DNA from: a virus
Direction: 5' to 3' (one strand)
IMG/VR virus record: IMGVR_UViG_3300043399_000272
Coordinates: 124,001 to 188,000 of that record
Length of the DNA stretch: 64,000 bases
The position numbers and the translations under genes were made by a program. This document shows, one piece after another, positions 10,690 through 19,251 of the stretch (positions are counted from its first letter, which is position 1; every line of letters begins with the position of its first letter). The notes beneath the pieces were generated by a model. It was not told the origin of the DNA, ran no database searches, and worked only from the letters and a program-made list of their open reading frames with translations.

Positions 10690-11883
10690 ATGGCATACAC
10701 AATCATCAAAACTGACGGCAATATTCTAACTACAATCGCCGACGGTACAATCAACACATCCAGTACTTCACTAGGTTTACCTGGCAGAAACTACGCAGGT
10801 TATGGTAACGTTTTAGACACTAATTTTGTTCGTCTACTTGAAAATTTTGCTTTCTCGGATGTTCCTAGCAACCCAATTCGAGGACAGTTGTGGTGTGATA
10901 CAACCACGACTCCACCTGTATTGCGTATGTGTCCTTCAGACGGGGAATTAAACGCTAGCAACTGGGTTGTATTAAGTTCAATTAATAGTGGAAATTCAAA
11001 CTTTGGTAACATTTCAGCATCCGGTACAGCTACCATAGGTGCTAATCTTGGTGTAGCAAATACAATTACTACAGATAACATTGTTGCTAATACTGCAACA
11101 ATCAACGCTAATTTAGCAGTAGCAAATATTTCTGTTACCACTGCTAACTTAGCAAAAATCTTTACAGGTAATGTCAATACTATTTCAGGTAATGCTACAA
11201 TAAACGGTAATTGGACAATTACTAGCTCACCCACATTTAATGCTAACTTGCTATTTGCTAATGCAAACGTAGGTATTAGATGTGACAACTACATGTACGG
11301 AAATGGTCAACCATTCAACCCAGCTGGTACATATAGCAACTCTAACGTAGCTAGCTATATTGTTACATATAACGGTAACGTCGGTGGAGGAACAGCGACA
11401 TTTAGTGGTACAACATTAAGTGCAGGAGCAAACACTACTGCCGGTACTATTACTGGTAACTGGACACTGTCTGCCGGTTCTAGATTGAATTCTACATATG
11501 CTGACTTGGCAGAACGTTTTGAGGCTGATACATACTATGAGCCAGGCACAGTTGTTGAATTAGGTGGCGAAAAAGAAATTACTGTAGCTAAAGAAGAATT
11601 AAGCGAATCGGTATTCGGGGTTATTTCTAACACAGCCGGTTACGTTATGAACGGTATGGCAGGTAGTGACGAAACACACCCACCAGTAGCTGTAACAGGT
11701 CGAGTATTTGTTAAAGTTAAGGGCAAAGTCAAAAAGAATGATAGACTAGTCAGTGCAGGTAAAGGTTATGCTAGAGCCGCACAAAAACACGAAGTAACTC
11801 CATTCAACACTATCGGTCGAGCACTAGCAAACAAAGAAGATTCTGGATTAGGAACTGTAGAAGCCATTGTTATACTTAGATAA
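10690..11883 (+). CDS. Tail fibre protein with G2-peptidase-like C-terminal domain
   Basis: 397 residues. The N-terminus (FVRLLENFAF, NPIRGQLWCD) is of the kind seen in structural proteins of aquatic T4-like phages. The middle (residues ~100-250) is a low-complexity Ala/Asn/Thr beta-helix-like shaft with repeated ANLAVAN-type units. The C-terminal ~130 residues begin ADLAERFEADTYYEPGTVVE and continue with VFGVISNTAGYVMN and VAVTGRVFVKVKG, resembling the Peptidase_G2 autoproteolytic/chaperone domain at the end of phage fibres. Whether it self-cleaves cannot be read from the sequence. It has its own late promoter and Shine-Dalgarno. Confidence 0.75.
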   Translation: MAYTIIKTDGNILTTIADGTINTSSTSLGLPGRNYAGYGNVLDTNFVRLLENFAFSDVPSNPIRGQLWCDTTTTPPVLRMCPSDGELNASNWVVLSSINSGNSNFGNISASGTATIGANLGVANTITTDNIVANTATINANLAVANISVTTANLAKIFTGNVNTISGNATINGNWTITSSPTFNANLLFANANVGIRCDNYMYGNGQPFNPAGTYSNSNVASYIVTYNGNVGGGTATFSGTTLSAGANTTAGTITGNWTLSAGSRLNSTYADLAERFEADTYYEPGTVVELGGEKEITVAKEELSESVFGVISNTAGYVMNGMAGSDETHPPVAVTGRVFVKVKGKVKKNDRLVSAGKGYARAAQKHEVTPFNTIGRALANKEDSGLGTVEAIVILR

Positions 11884-11891
11884 GGATTACA

Positions 11892-12848
11892 ATGTACGAT
11901 CAGTATAATCAGGTATTAGCATCCGACTTTAACACGTTTGTTGGTACTGTTAACGGAAACACAGCTAACGCATTAAACACGTTTTGGGGTGTTGGATTCG
12001 GCAACGTAGGATATGGGCAACCACAGGTAAGTCAGATAGAAAGCGGTGGCAAAGTAAATGCTACATCTTGGAGTGGCCTCTTTACCGGCATGACTTCTGC
12101 TAGCGCACATCAAGGCACTTCAATAACTGCATTGCCTACTGTAACTACTGGTTCTAGACTAAATGCCGTTAACACTGTTAGTACTGATTTAACTAGTTGT
12201 TACGCAAACAGATTGAATGCGGTTACGCAGGGCACGACTTCTACGACCGCCGGACAACGCACAACCTCATGGTCAAATGCAGTATCTATTACACATACTG
12301 TTACATTTGAATCCGGTGACAAGGCTAGATACTTTTTTAATTCAGGTGGCCAAATCTCTTTGAACTTTTCACTGTCTGGTGGAACAACTTCAATCTATTC
12401 TTTGTTTCAAACTCTTGCCTCACGTTGCGGAACTATATATCTAAGTGCCCCTACATCAACTAACACAGCTTCTATTGCAGGAACAACATATACTGGTATT
12501 CAGAAAATAGGCGGTAGTGGCACCCCATCTGATTTACTAACATCAAATGGATATTATGCTTTAACTACTACTGACACCTTAGTGTTCAAGCAGTTAGCTG
12601 CTGGGTTGACTCCGTCGGGGTACATTAATTCTTTTATCAGTGTTAGTATGCGATCCAATGGTGTTCAAGGAAGTTACGGAGATGCAGGAAGTATTATAAC
12701 TATTACAACTACGTTTGATGAGGTACCGAATAATTTAGTAGTCGACGGGACTACGACAGTTAATTGCACTATCCGTCCTCCCGAAACAACAAACCTTACC
12801 AATTCATGGGGGTCTGTAATAGTAAATGCTACTACAATAGGATCATAA
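11892..12848 (+). CDS. Fibre-like structural protein, tandem paralogue 1 of 3
   Basis: 318 residues, first of three adjacent paralogues. Shared marks are a start containing a D-(F/Y)-N motif about 12 residues in, a central HTVTFESGDKARYFFNSGGQ block, and an end with FDEVPNNLVVDG followed by RPPETTNLTNSWG. No membrane or secretion signal. Probably a virion surface/fibre subunit. The copies differ most between the shared blocks, as expected for exposed loops, but the role is inferred from context. Confidence 0.7.
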   Translation: MYDQYNQVLASDFNTFVGTVNGNTANALNTFWGVGFGNVGYGQPQVSQIESGGKVNATSWSGLFTGMTSASAHQGTSITALPTVTTGSRLNAVNTVSTDLTSCYANRLNAVTQGTTSTTAGQRTTSWSNAVSITHTVTFESGDKARYFFNSGGQISLNFSLSGGTTSIYSLFQTLASRCGTIYLSAPTSTNTASIAGTTYTGIQKIGGSGTPSDLLTSNGYYALTTTDTLVFKQLAAGLTPSGYINSFISVSMRSNGVQGSYGDAGSIITITTTFDEVPNNLVVDGTTTVNCTIRPPETTNLTNSWGSVIVNATTIGS

Positions 12849-12849
12849 T

Positions 12850-13788
12850 ATGACATACAGCGCAAATAGTCTAATAGAAGCAACTGATTACAACACATTA
12901 GTTGGTGCATATAATACATTATGGGGTACGGGTTTGGGGAGTACAGGTTTAGGACAAACTACAACTCTAAGCGAAGTCCTACAAGAATCTAGTGTATTAA
13001 ACACCGAATGGAAAAATTTAGCCGCAGGCATAACTAATTTAGGTGTATTTCAGGGCAGTGTTGTAGCCTCTTTACCTGCTTTTAATAAAGGTGACTTAAT
13101 TGCCTATGTAGCTGGACTACAGACTAGTTTAACTACGTTGAATGCAAACAAGGGAAGCGCCGCAGAACAGGGGACTATGATAGTTAATTCAACTGAGACT
13201 ACTTCGTCTTGGTCAAATAGTTTAACTTTCACTCAAACTGTTACATTTGCATCCGGTGATTCTGCTCGTTACTTCTTTAATGCAGGTGGTCAAATAGTAA
13301 TACAGCCTAGTATGGTCAATAGCAATCAAGCAACTGGCTCTGTCTTTTTCAATCGTTTAGCAACACAATGTGGGTCTTGGGTAATTAGTGGTCTAGGTGG
13401 AAAGATTGTAGGTACTACCTATACACCATTTACTAAACTAGGTGGCAGATCAAACGTATCACCTAGCAACATAAACACGACTTTGGGTTATTATAATCTA
13501 ACTACAAATTATCAAGAAGCAGTTAAAATATTCAGCGATGATACATTTGGCGGCGCCTATAGTTCTGGATCATATATTAATTTAAGTATTAAAACTGATG
13601 GTCCAGATGGCATCAATAATGACAACGGTAGTACATTGACATTCAGAATAGTGTTTGATGAAGTTCCCAATGGCTTAACTGTTTCAGGAACTACAAAAGT
13701 TTCTTGCTTTGTAAAACCACCTAGAAATTTATATATTAGGAATACCTGGGGAAATATTTCTTTTGCAGGAACAGTAACCGGCAGCTAA
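12850..13788 (+). CDS. Fibre-like structural protein, tandem paralogue 2 of 3
   Basis: 312 residues, starting two bases after the previous stop. Carries QTVTFASGDSARYFFNAGGQ in the middle and FDEVPNGLTVSG plus KPPRNLYIRNTWG at the end, matching the blocks of its neighbours. The N-terminus reads MTYSANSLIEATDYNTLVGA. The trio probably arose by tandem gene duplication, and the three products may assemble together or give alternative binding specificities (inference). Confidence 0.7.
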   Translation: MTYSANSLIEATDYNTLVGAYNTLWGTGLGSTGLGQTTTLSEVLQESSVLNTEWKNLAAGITNLGVFQGSVVASLPAFNKGDLIAYVAGLQTSLTTLNANKGSAAEQGTMIVNSTETTSSWSNSLTFTQTVTFASGDSARYFFNAGGQIVIQPSMVNSNQATGSVFFNRLATQCGSWVISGLGGKIVGTTYTPFTKLGGRSNVSPSNINTTLGYYNLTTNYQEAVKIFSDDTFGGAYSSGSYINLSIKTDGPDGINNDNGSTLTFRIVFDEVPNGLTVSGTTKVSCFVKPPRNLYIRNTWGNISFAGTVTGS

Positions 13789-13791
13789 TTT

Positions 13792-14745
13792 ATGACATAC
13801 GCTAAAAACAGTAAAATTACAGCCGCTGACTACAACAGTTTGGTTTTAGATGTAAACAAAGTCTATTCAGTGGGTTTTGCTGAGACCGGTTTAGGTCAAA
13901 CTGCATTGACTCAAATCAGTGAGGGCAACACGGTTGATAATACTGAATGGGATAATCTAGGAGATACAATAACTAAAGTAGCGGCACACCAGGGCACCGC
14001 TATAACTACTATACCCTCAATAAATGAAGGTGATCTTATACAATATCTGTCATCGATAGAAAATGGCAAGAATGCAATTCTTAACAAGAATTGGAAAGCA
14101 GCAGCGCAAGGTTCTACAACTACTGTAACGACCCCGTTTTCTTCTAGTTGGAGTAATTCATTAACGTTTACACACATAATAACCTTTGCTTCAGGTGACG
14201 CTGCACGTTATTTTTTCAATGCCGGCGGACAAATCGCAATGAGCTTTCAAAAAAATGGCTCTGCACCAATGGATATAGTTTGGCAAAATTTAATATCTAA
14301 AATGGGTACATTAGTAATTAGTGCAGGTGCAAAAACAGGTAGTCCAACAGCAACTGTTGCGGGCACCGCATATACTGGATTTACGCAAATTAGTAGTTCT
14401 TCTATTAAAACCCTAGGTAGATCAGTGTACCAAACCGATTACGGATATTTTAGATTATCATCAGTTGATTCTGTTTTATATTCACAAACTGCACAAACCA
14501 CTACAGCTACTACTGGATACGGTGTTTCCTACATTAAAGTAAGTGCAAAGGCTAACGGACCTAGAGGAATTAACGGCGACAACGGTTCTACTATTACTAT
14601 CACTACAATTTGGGATGAAGTCCCCAATGGCTTAGTAGCATCTGCAGGTACGTTTACTACTGTCACTATCAGACCTCCTAGCACAGCTAACATAAATAAT
14701 ACTTGGGGAATGGTTACTGTATCTGGATTCGTTACCGGCTCATAA
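13792..14745 (+). CDS. Fibre-like structural protein, tandem paralogue 3 of 3
   Basis: 317 residues, starting three bases after the previous stop. N-terminus MTYAKNSKITAADYNSLVLD, middle HIITFASGDAARYFFNAGGQ, end WDEVPNGLVAS and RPPSTANINNTWG. Same architecture as the two genes before it. No enzymatic motif is visible. Confidence 0.7.
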   Translation: MTYAKNSKITAADYNSLVLDVNKVYSVGFAETGLGQTALTQISEGNTVDNTEWDNLGDTITKVAAHQGTAITTIPSINEGDLIQYLSSIENGKNAILNKNWKAAAQGSTTTVTTPFSSSWSNSLTFTHIITFASGDAARYFFNAGGQIAMSFQKNGSAPMDIVWQNLISKMGTLVISAGAKTGSPTATVAGTAYTGFTQISSSSIKTLGRSVYQTDYGYFRLSSVDSVLYSQTAQTTTATTGYGVSYIKVSAKANGPRGINGDNGSTITITTIWDEVPNGLVASAGTFTTVTIRPPSTANINNTWGMVTVSGFVTGS

Positions 14746-14767
14746 AATTTTCACCCAACACTTCTTC

Positions 14768-14775
14768 AGTAAATA
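14768..14775 (+). promoter_or_regulatory. Late-promoter-like box abutting the start codon
   Basis: AGTAAATA ends 5 bases before the ATG at 14781. No Shine-Dalgarno is present, so this belongs to the set of box-ATG arrangements that imply leaderless late mRNA. Confidence 0.45.
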
Positions 14776-14780
14776 TTCAG

Positions 14781-15086
14781 ATGAATACTGAAGATTTGAT
14801 AAAAGAAGCCAAAGCCAGGTTTCATCACAACTACCAAAAAATACAATTATCACAAAAATACAATAGTAAATTGTTGTTCGCCTCTCAGGGCGGACTTTGG
14901 GCAGCAGGCCCAGAATTATTTGGAACACTACATTGTCTAACATCAGATGAAGTTGTGTTATTAGATAACTATAAAAATCCAGTGAAAATAAAACGAGATG
15001 AATTGCGTGTAAAAGCAATCGAAGTTTATGAAGCTGTCATGCGAGAGTGGCATGCTGAATATGAGTCATTGAAGAATAATAGATGA
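14781..15086 (+). CDS. Conserved-looking hypothetical protein, 101 aa
   Basis: The ATG at 14781, just after a late-promoter-like box, is preferred over an in-frame upstream start at 14703 that would overlap the preceding gene. The N-terminal half is helical and charged (EDLIKEAKARFHHNYQKIQL), followed by a compact FASQGGLWAAGPELFGTLHC segment and a helical end. It could be a small assembly factor or fibre chaperone because of its position after the fibre genes, but no family was recognised. It overlaps the next gene by four bases (ATGA). Confidence 0.65.
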   Translation: MNTEDLIKEAKARFHHNYQKIQLSQKYNSKLLFASQGGLWAAGPELFGTLHCLTSDEVVLLDNYKNPVKIKRDELRVKAIEVYEAVMREWHAEYESLKNNR

Positions 15087-15862
15087 AGGGCGTTCTCCTT
15101 TTTGCATTTAATAGTCCTACCGTAGACTATTTTAGTTTAGCTGTATATACTGCAAAACGAGCCAATCGATTTTTGGGCTTACCTGTATCGGTAGTTACAG
15201 ATAAAAATACTGATTTATCACTGTATGACTATAAGTTTGATAACGTGTTTTTAGTTAGCTCAGACTCTACCAATACAAAGAATAAAGACATTTGGATAAA
15301 CAAAGGTAGATACCAAGCATATGACCTTTCCCCATATGATGAAACGTTACTAATTGATGTAGATTACCTAATAAACTCTGACAGACTATTAACTATATTT
15401 GATATATACGATGATTTCATGTGTCCCAAAGAAGCATCATATGTTTTGTATGAAAATCAACCAGATGAAATGTTAAGTCAAAAATCACATCAGTCGTTGT
15501 GGGCTACTGTCATTGCTTTTAAGAAAACTAAAAAAGTAAAACAAATTTTTGAATGCATGAAAATGGTTCAAGAAAACTATAGCTACTATGTACAGCTACA
15601 TAATATTTTAGGATACACGTACAGAAATGATTTTGCATTAACAATTGCATTGAATATTGTTAATGGTCAAACAGAAAATTCTGTAAATTATCTGCCTTGG
15701 GATTTGCTTCACGTGACAAAGGATGTAAAAATTCTTAGAAAAACAGATACATCTTATGTTGCAATAGAAGATATGACCGATAAAAAGCGTTATTGTATGT
15801 TGAACGATACTGACTTTCATTGCCTAAATAAAGATACTTTCATTGGACTAATTAATGAATAA
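15083..15862 (+). CDS. Glycosyltransferase-like protein (GT-A type)
   Basis: 259 residues. Starts KGVLLFAFNSPTVDYFSLAV, as expected for a GT-A Rossmann first strand, and has LLIDVDYLI at ~91-99, a DxD-type metal/nucleotide-sugar motif. No membrane segment, so likely cytoplasmic. The next gene has the same overall form and the two overlap by 8 bases. Together they open a gene cluster with carbamoyltransferase and radical SAM enzymes, consistent with building or modifying a glycan. Donor and acceptor cannot be told. Confidence 0.65.
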   Translation: MKGVLLFAFNSPTVDYFSLAVYTAKRANRFLGLPVSVVTDKNTDLSLYDYKFDNVFLVSSDSTNTKNKDIWINKGRYQAYDLSPYDETLLIDVDYLINSDRLLTIFDIYDDFMCPKEASYVLYENQPDEMLSQKSHQSLWATVIAFKKTKKVKQIFECMKMVQENYSYYVQLHNILGYTYRNDFALTIALNIVNGQTENSVNYLPWDLLHVTKDVKILRKTDTSYVAIEDMTDKKRYCMLNDTDFHCLNKDTFIGLINE

Positions 15863-16667
15863 AGGATTTGTAATCTTAGCCCAAAATACAATTAGCACTA
15901 ACTACGTTGAATGTGCTGAGGCTTTAGCCTATTCGATTAAAACAGTAATGCCTAACGTAAGTGTTACTTTAATATCTAACGAGCATGTTACTTCTACTGT
16001 GTTTGATAATATAGTTTCATTACCTCACGGTGATACTGTACCTAACTCTGAATGGAAACTAAGCAATGACTGGCAAGTGTACGAAGCAAGCCCCTACGAA
16101 TACACTATCAAACTGGAAGCTGACATGTATATTCCTGCGAATATTGAATACTGGTTTGATATATTAAAAGATAGAGATATAAACGTATCTTCGACTATAC
16201 GTGATTACAAAAATCAACAGTCTAACGTGAGAGTATACCGACAATTCATTGATGATAACAAACTACCCGATGTTTATAACGCCATCACGTACTTTCGTAA
16301 ATCAGATATTGCTAAACAATTCTTTTCAATTGTAAGAGATGTGTTTGAAAATTGGGACAAGTACAAAGAAATATTTGTATGTAACGCTGATGAAACCGCG
16401 ACTACAGATTGGGCATATAGTATAGCATGCCATATTTTAGGTGTAGAAAACACGACAATGCCTCGCTTCACAGAGTTCAGCATGATTCACATGAAGCAAT
16501 ACATTAACAACTTGATGACCGAAGACTGGACAAATGAATTAGTCTATGAGTTCACTAAACCATTAAGAATTCACACGTTTACTCCTAATTACCCAGTTCA
16601 TTATCATATTAAATCATTTGGGAAAAAATTAAAGGACAATTATGACAGAAATGCGTCTTTACTATGA
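15855..16667 (+). CDS. Glycosyltransferase-like protein, second copy
   Basis: 270 residues. The N-terminus KGFVILAQNTISTNYVECAE and the later KLEADMYI (an ExD-like version of the DxD motif) resemble the gene before it, indicating a diverged paralogue or a related nucleotide-sugar enzyme. ETATTDWAYSIACHILG may line the acceptor site. Overlaps both neighbours. The substrate is unknown. Confidence 0.6.
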   Translation: MNKGFVILAQNTISTNYVECAEALAYSIKTVMPNVSVTLISNEHVTSTVFDNIVSLPHGDTVPNSEWKLSNDWQVYEASPYEYTIKLEADMYIPANIEYWFDILKDRDINVSSTIRDYKNQQSNVRVYRQFIDDNKLPDVYNAITYFRKSDIAKQFFSIVRDVFENWDKYKEIFVCNADETATTDWAYSIACHILGVENTTMPRFTEFSMIHMKQYINNLMTEDWTNELVYEFTKPLRIHTFTPNYPVHYHIKSFGKKLKDNYDRNASLL

Positions 16668-16941
16668 TGACAACGGTAACGTTTTGTATTATACTTGTGA
16701 TAAACCTGAGGGTAATTTTATTGTCATTGATAAAGATGTTTATGCCGAATGCAGATTTGACATAAAAGTAGTAGACGGTAAGATAGTCAAACTACAAGAT
16801 AGCATTGTTGTTGAAAAAATGACAATTGATCCTGATGGTACTTTGTGTAGCAGTGACGACATTAATATTATAGTCGATAGTAGCTACACTGGTAAAACAA
16901 CCAAGTGGAAATTAAAACAATATGAGTTCAAAAATAATTGA
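16642..16941 (+). CDS. Small hypothetical protein, 99 aa
   Basis: Starts inside the end of the upstream gene after AAAGGAC (a usable Shine-Dalgarno) and overlaps the next gene by 20 bases. Beta-rich, with the start MRLYYDDNGNVLYYTCDKPE and alternating Val/Ile/Asp, resembling the short beta proteins encoded beside fibres. No family recognised. Tight packing between glycosyltransferase-like genes argues that it is real and co-expressed. Confidence 0.6.
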   Translation: MTEMRLYYDDNGNVLYYTCDKPEGNFIVIDKDVYAECRFDIKVVDGKIVKLQDSIVVEKMTIDPDGTLCSSDDINIIVDSSYTGKTTKWKLKQYEFKNN

Positions 16942-17869
16942 TATAGCAGATTTAGATTGTATCTATCTAAGCTACGATGAACCGCAGAAAGAAGAATTTT
17001 GGCTTAAAATCAAAAACATGATTCCATGGGCACGTAGAGTAGACGGTGTGAAAGGATCAGATGCCGCACACAAAGCAGCAGCCGAAGAAAGTTTTACAGA
17101 TAGATTCATTCTTATTGACGGTGATAACTTACCGGATATGGAGTTTTTCAACTTAGCGTTAGACTTCACTAACAAAGACCCTATATATGAACAAGCACAA
17201 TATAGATGGAGAGCAAAGAATCACATTAATGGTTTACGTTACGGTAACGGTGGTATTAGTTCATGGACAAAAGAATACGTCATGAACATGAAAACTCACG
17301 AAGCTAGTAACGGAGATAGTACAACGACAGTTGACTTTTGCTTAGACTATCAGAACAGTATATATTGGGCAATGCATGATTGTTATTCAACAACCTATCC
17401 TAATTACACACCATTTCAAGCATGGCGAGCCGGATTCCGTGAAGGTGTTAAGATGTGTTTAGTGGGAGGTAATGTTCCTGAAATAAATGATTTCAAACGC
17501 AATGTTGCAAGTAGAAATATGAACAATCTAACAATATGGCATAATGTAGGAGCTGACGTTGAAAATGGTTTATGGGCTATTTACGGAGCTAGATTAGGCA
17601 CATACTTAACGATGTTGCAAGATTGGGATGTTAACAAAGTACAATGGTTTGATAACTTTACTGAACTATGGGACCGATATGGCAATGTAGATCCACTAGA
17701 ACAGTCTGATATTATCGGTGAAAAATTAAAAGACAAACTTGGATTACCGATGTGTGTATTGTCACCAGAACAGTCTATTTTCTTCAAAAGACACTATAAT
17801 GCCGATAAGTATAATCTCGGACCATTAGTAAGAGAAATCGATGTTATTAGAAAGATTGAGGGTTGGTAA
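16922..17869 (+). CDS. Glycosyltransferase-like domain protein, paralogous to the end of the 777-aa repeat protein
   Basis: 315 residues. RFILIDGDNLPD is a GT-A-like DxD region. AQYRWRAKNHINGLRYGNGG, FQAWRAGFREGVKM and LTIWHNVGAD...GLWAIYGARLGTY correspond to RRHYIFRATNPVNGLEYGHQ, YRTAFRECIKL and LNIWLTIANGDFAQYSLLGA in the last ~250 residues of the protein at 25631-27964, so the two share a domain. Likely cytoplasmic. The next gene starts by TAATG overlap. The reaction is unknown. Confidence 0.6.
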   Translation: MSSKIIDIADLDCIYLSYDEPQKEEFWLKIKNMIPWARRVDGVKGSDAAHKAAAEESFTDRFILIDGDNLPDMEFFNLALDFTNKDPIYEQAQYRWRAKNHINGLRYGNGGISSWTKEYVMNMKTHEASNGDSTTTVDFCLDYQNSIYWAMHDCYSTTYPNYTPFQAWRAGFREGVKMCLVGGNVPEINDFKRNVASRNMNNLTIWHNVGADVENGLWAIYGARLGTYLTMLQDWDVNKVQWFDNFTELWDRYGNVDPLEQSDIIGEKLKDKLGLPMCVLSPEQSIFFKRHYNADKYNLGPLVREIDVIRKIEGW

Positions 17870-19251
17870 TGACAAAGAACCTAAATCAAATGAACATAGA
17901 AAATATGTTGACCAGAATGACTGAGATAGAGAGCAAACTTGGCAGCAAAACTGTATGTACTGCAAAATGGTTACAAAGTACAATTTATCTAATGAACGGG
18001 TTTACTCACAGTTGTCACCACCCCAGCACACATAAAATACCTATTAGCGAAATAAAAAGAAGTCCTAGCGCACTACACAACACGGAATATAAAAAACAAG
18101 TTCGCGGCAAAATGCTCAACGGTGAACAACCGGATGAATGCAGATATTGCTGGAATATCGAAAACTTGGGTACCGGTAACATAAGTGATAGGACGTACAA
18201 GAGTGCAAACGTTGAATGGAGTTACTCGTTTTTAGATAGAGTTATAGATACACAAGACACAGGAGATGTAGACCCTACCTATCTTGAAGTTGCTTTTGAT
18301 AACACTTGTAATTTTAAATGCATGTATTGTACTCCTGACATTAGCAGCAAATGGATGGAAGAAATAGAACAGCATGGCCCATATTCAGTTGGGGTAGGTA
18401 ATATTGAATGGTTGCAACTTTCTGGAAAGATGCCAATTCCTCAAAGAGAATATAATCCATACGTTGACGCATTTCACGAATGGTTTCCTAAAGTTAAAGA
18501 AAACTTAACCAATTTTAGAATTACTGGTGGTGAGCCACTGTTGAGCAAAAACATGTGGCGCACATTAGACGAATTACTAAAAGAACCTAACCCTAATTTG
18601 ACGTTGGGCATTAATAGTAATATGGATGTTCCTGACAATTTAATCGATAAGTTAATTCAGTATATTCATGAACTGAAGAAAAATGTTAAACAAGTCGAAA
18701 TTTATACTAGTTGCGAAGCACACGGTGAGCAAGCTGAATATATTCGTTATGGTATGAAGTATGAACGTTTTATGGAAAACGTCAATAAGATTTTGACACA
18801 AACTGACACCCGAGTTAATTTTATGGTTACATTCAATGCATTGAGTATAACTAGCTTTACTAAGTTTTTAAGTGACATGTATGATTTGCGAGTAAAATAT
18901 AACGAAAATGATAGTATCAATCGAATTCCATTAATGATTAGTTACTTGCGTTGGCCACAGTTCCAAGATGTTAGAGTATTGCCTAATGAAATTAAACAGC
19001 GTTACATTGATGAAATCATAACTTTTATGAAACAACGGGATCGTAACAACAGTAGCAACCGTGCTGGGAGATTTTATTTGGAAGAAATAGATCAAGCCGA
19101 AAGATTGAAAAATTTTATGTATACTGATCCGGATAATATAGATACGTTGCGTGAACAATTTAGAAGTTTCTATAAAGAATATGATTCCAGAAAAAACACA
19201 AACTTTATAAAAACTTTCCCAGAATTAAAAGATTTTTACTTAGGATTATAA
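17869..19251 (+). CDS. Radical SAM enzyme with N-terminal cysteine module, copy 1 of 4
   Basis: 460 residues. The ATG at 17869 overlaps the previous stop by one base and is preferred to a TTG at 17863. The canonical cluster motif CNFKCMYC (~147-154) binds the 4Fe-4S that cleaves SAM, and ITGGEPLL (~218-225) is the SAM-contacting GGE motif. Upstream of it an extra cysteine module (CTAKW, SCHHP, ECRYCW, residues ~28-100) resembles the N-terminal twitch arrangement named for such phage proteins; in most SPASM/twitch enzymes the auxiliary cluster is C-terminal. First of four consecutive radical SAM genes. Substrate unknown. Confidence 0.85.
   Translation: MTKNLNQMNIENMLTRMTEIESKLGSKTVCTAKWLQSTIYLMNGFTHSCHHPSTHKIPISEIKRSPSALHNTEYKKQVRGKMLNGEQPDECRYCWNIENLGTGNISDRTYKSANVEWSYSFLDRVIDTQDTGDVDPTYLEVAFDNTCNFKCMYCTPDISSKWMEEIEQHGPYSVGVGNIEWLQLSGKMPIPQREYNPYVDAFHEWFPKVKENLTNFRITGGEPLLSKNMWRTLDELLKEPNPNLTLGINSNMDVPDNLIDKLIQYIHELKKNVKQVEIYTSCEAHGEQAEYIRYGMKYERFMENVNKILTQTDTRVNFMVTFNALSITSFTKFLSDMYDLRVKYNENDSINRIPLMISYLRWPQFQDVRVLPNEIKQRYIDEIITFMKQRDRNNSSNRAGRFYLEEIDQAERLKNFMYTDPDNIDTLREQFRSFYKEYDSRKNTNFIKTFPELKDFYLGL

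Noticed and set aside
15083-16667. Glycosyltransferase-like genes as DNA alpha/beta-glucosyltransferases
   Set aside because: They lack the GT-B type motifs of T4 Agt/Bgt, and no hydroxymethyl-pyrimidine synthesis genes are seen nearby; thymidylate synthase here is ordinary.
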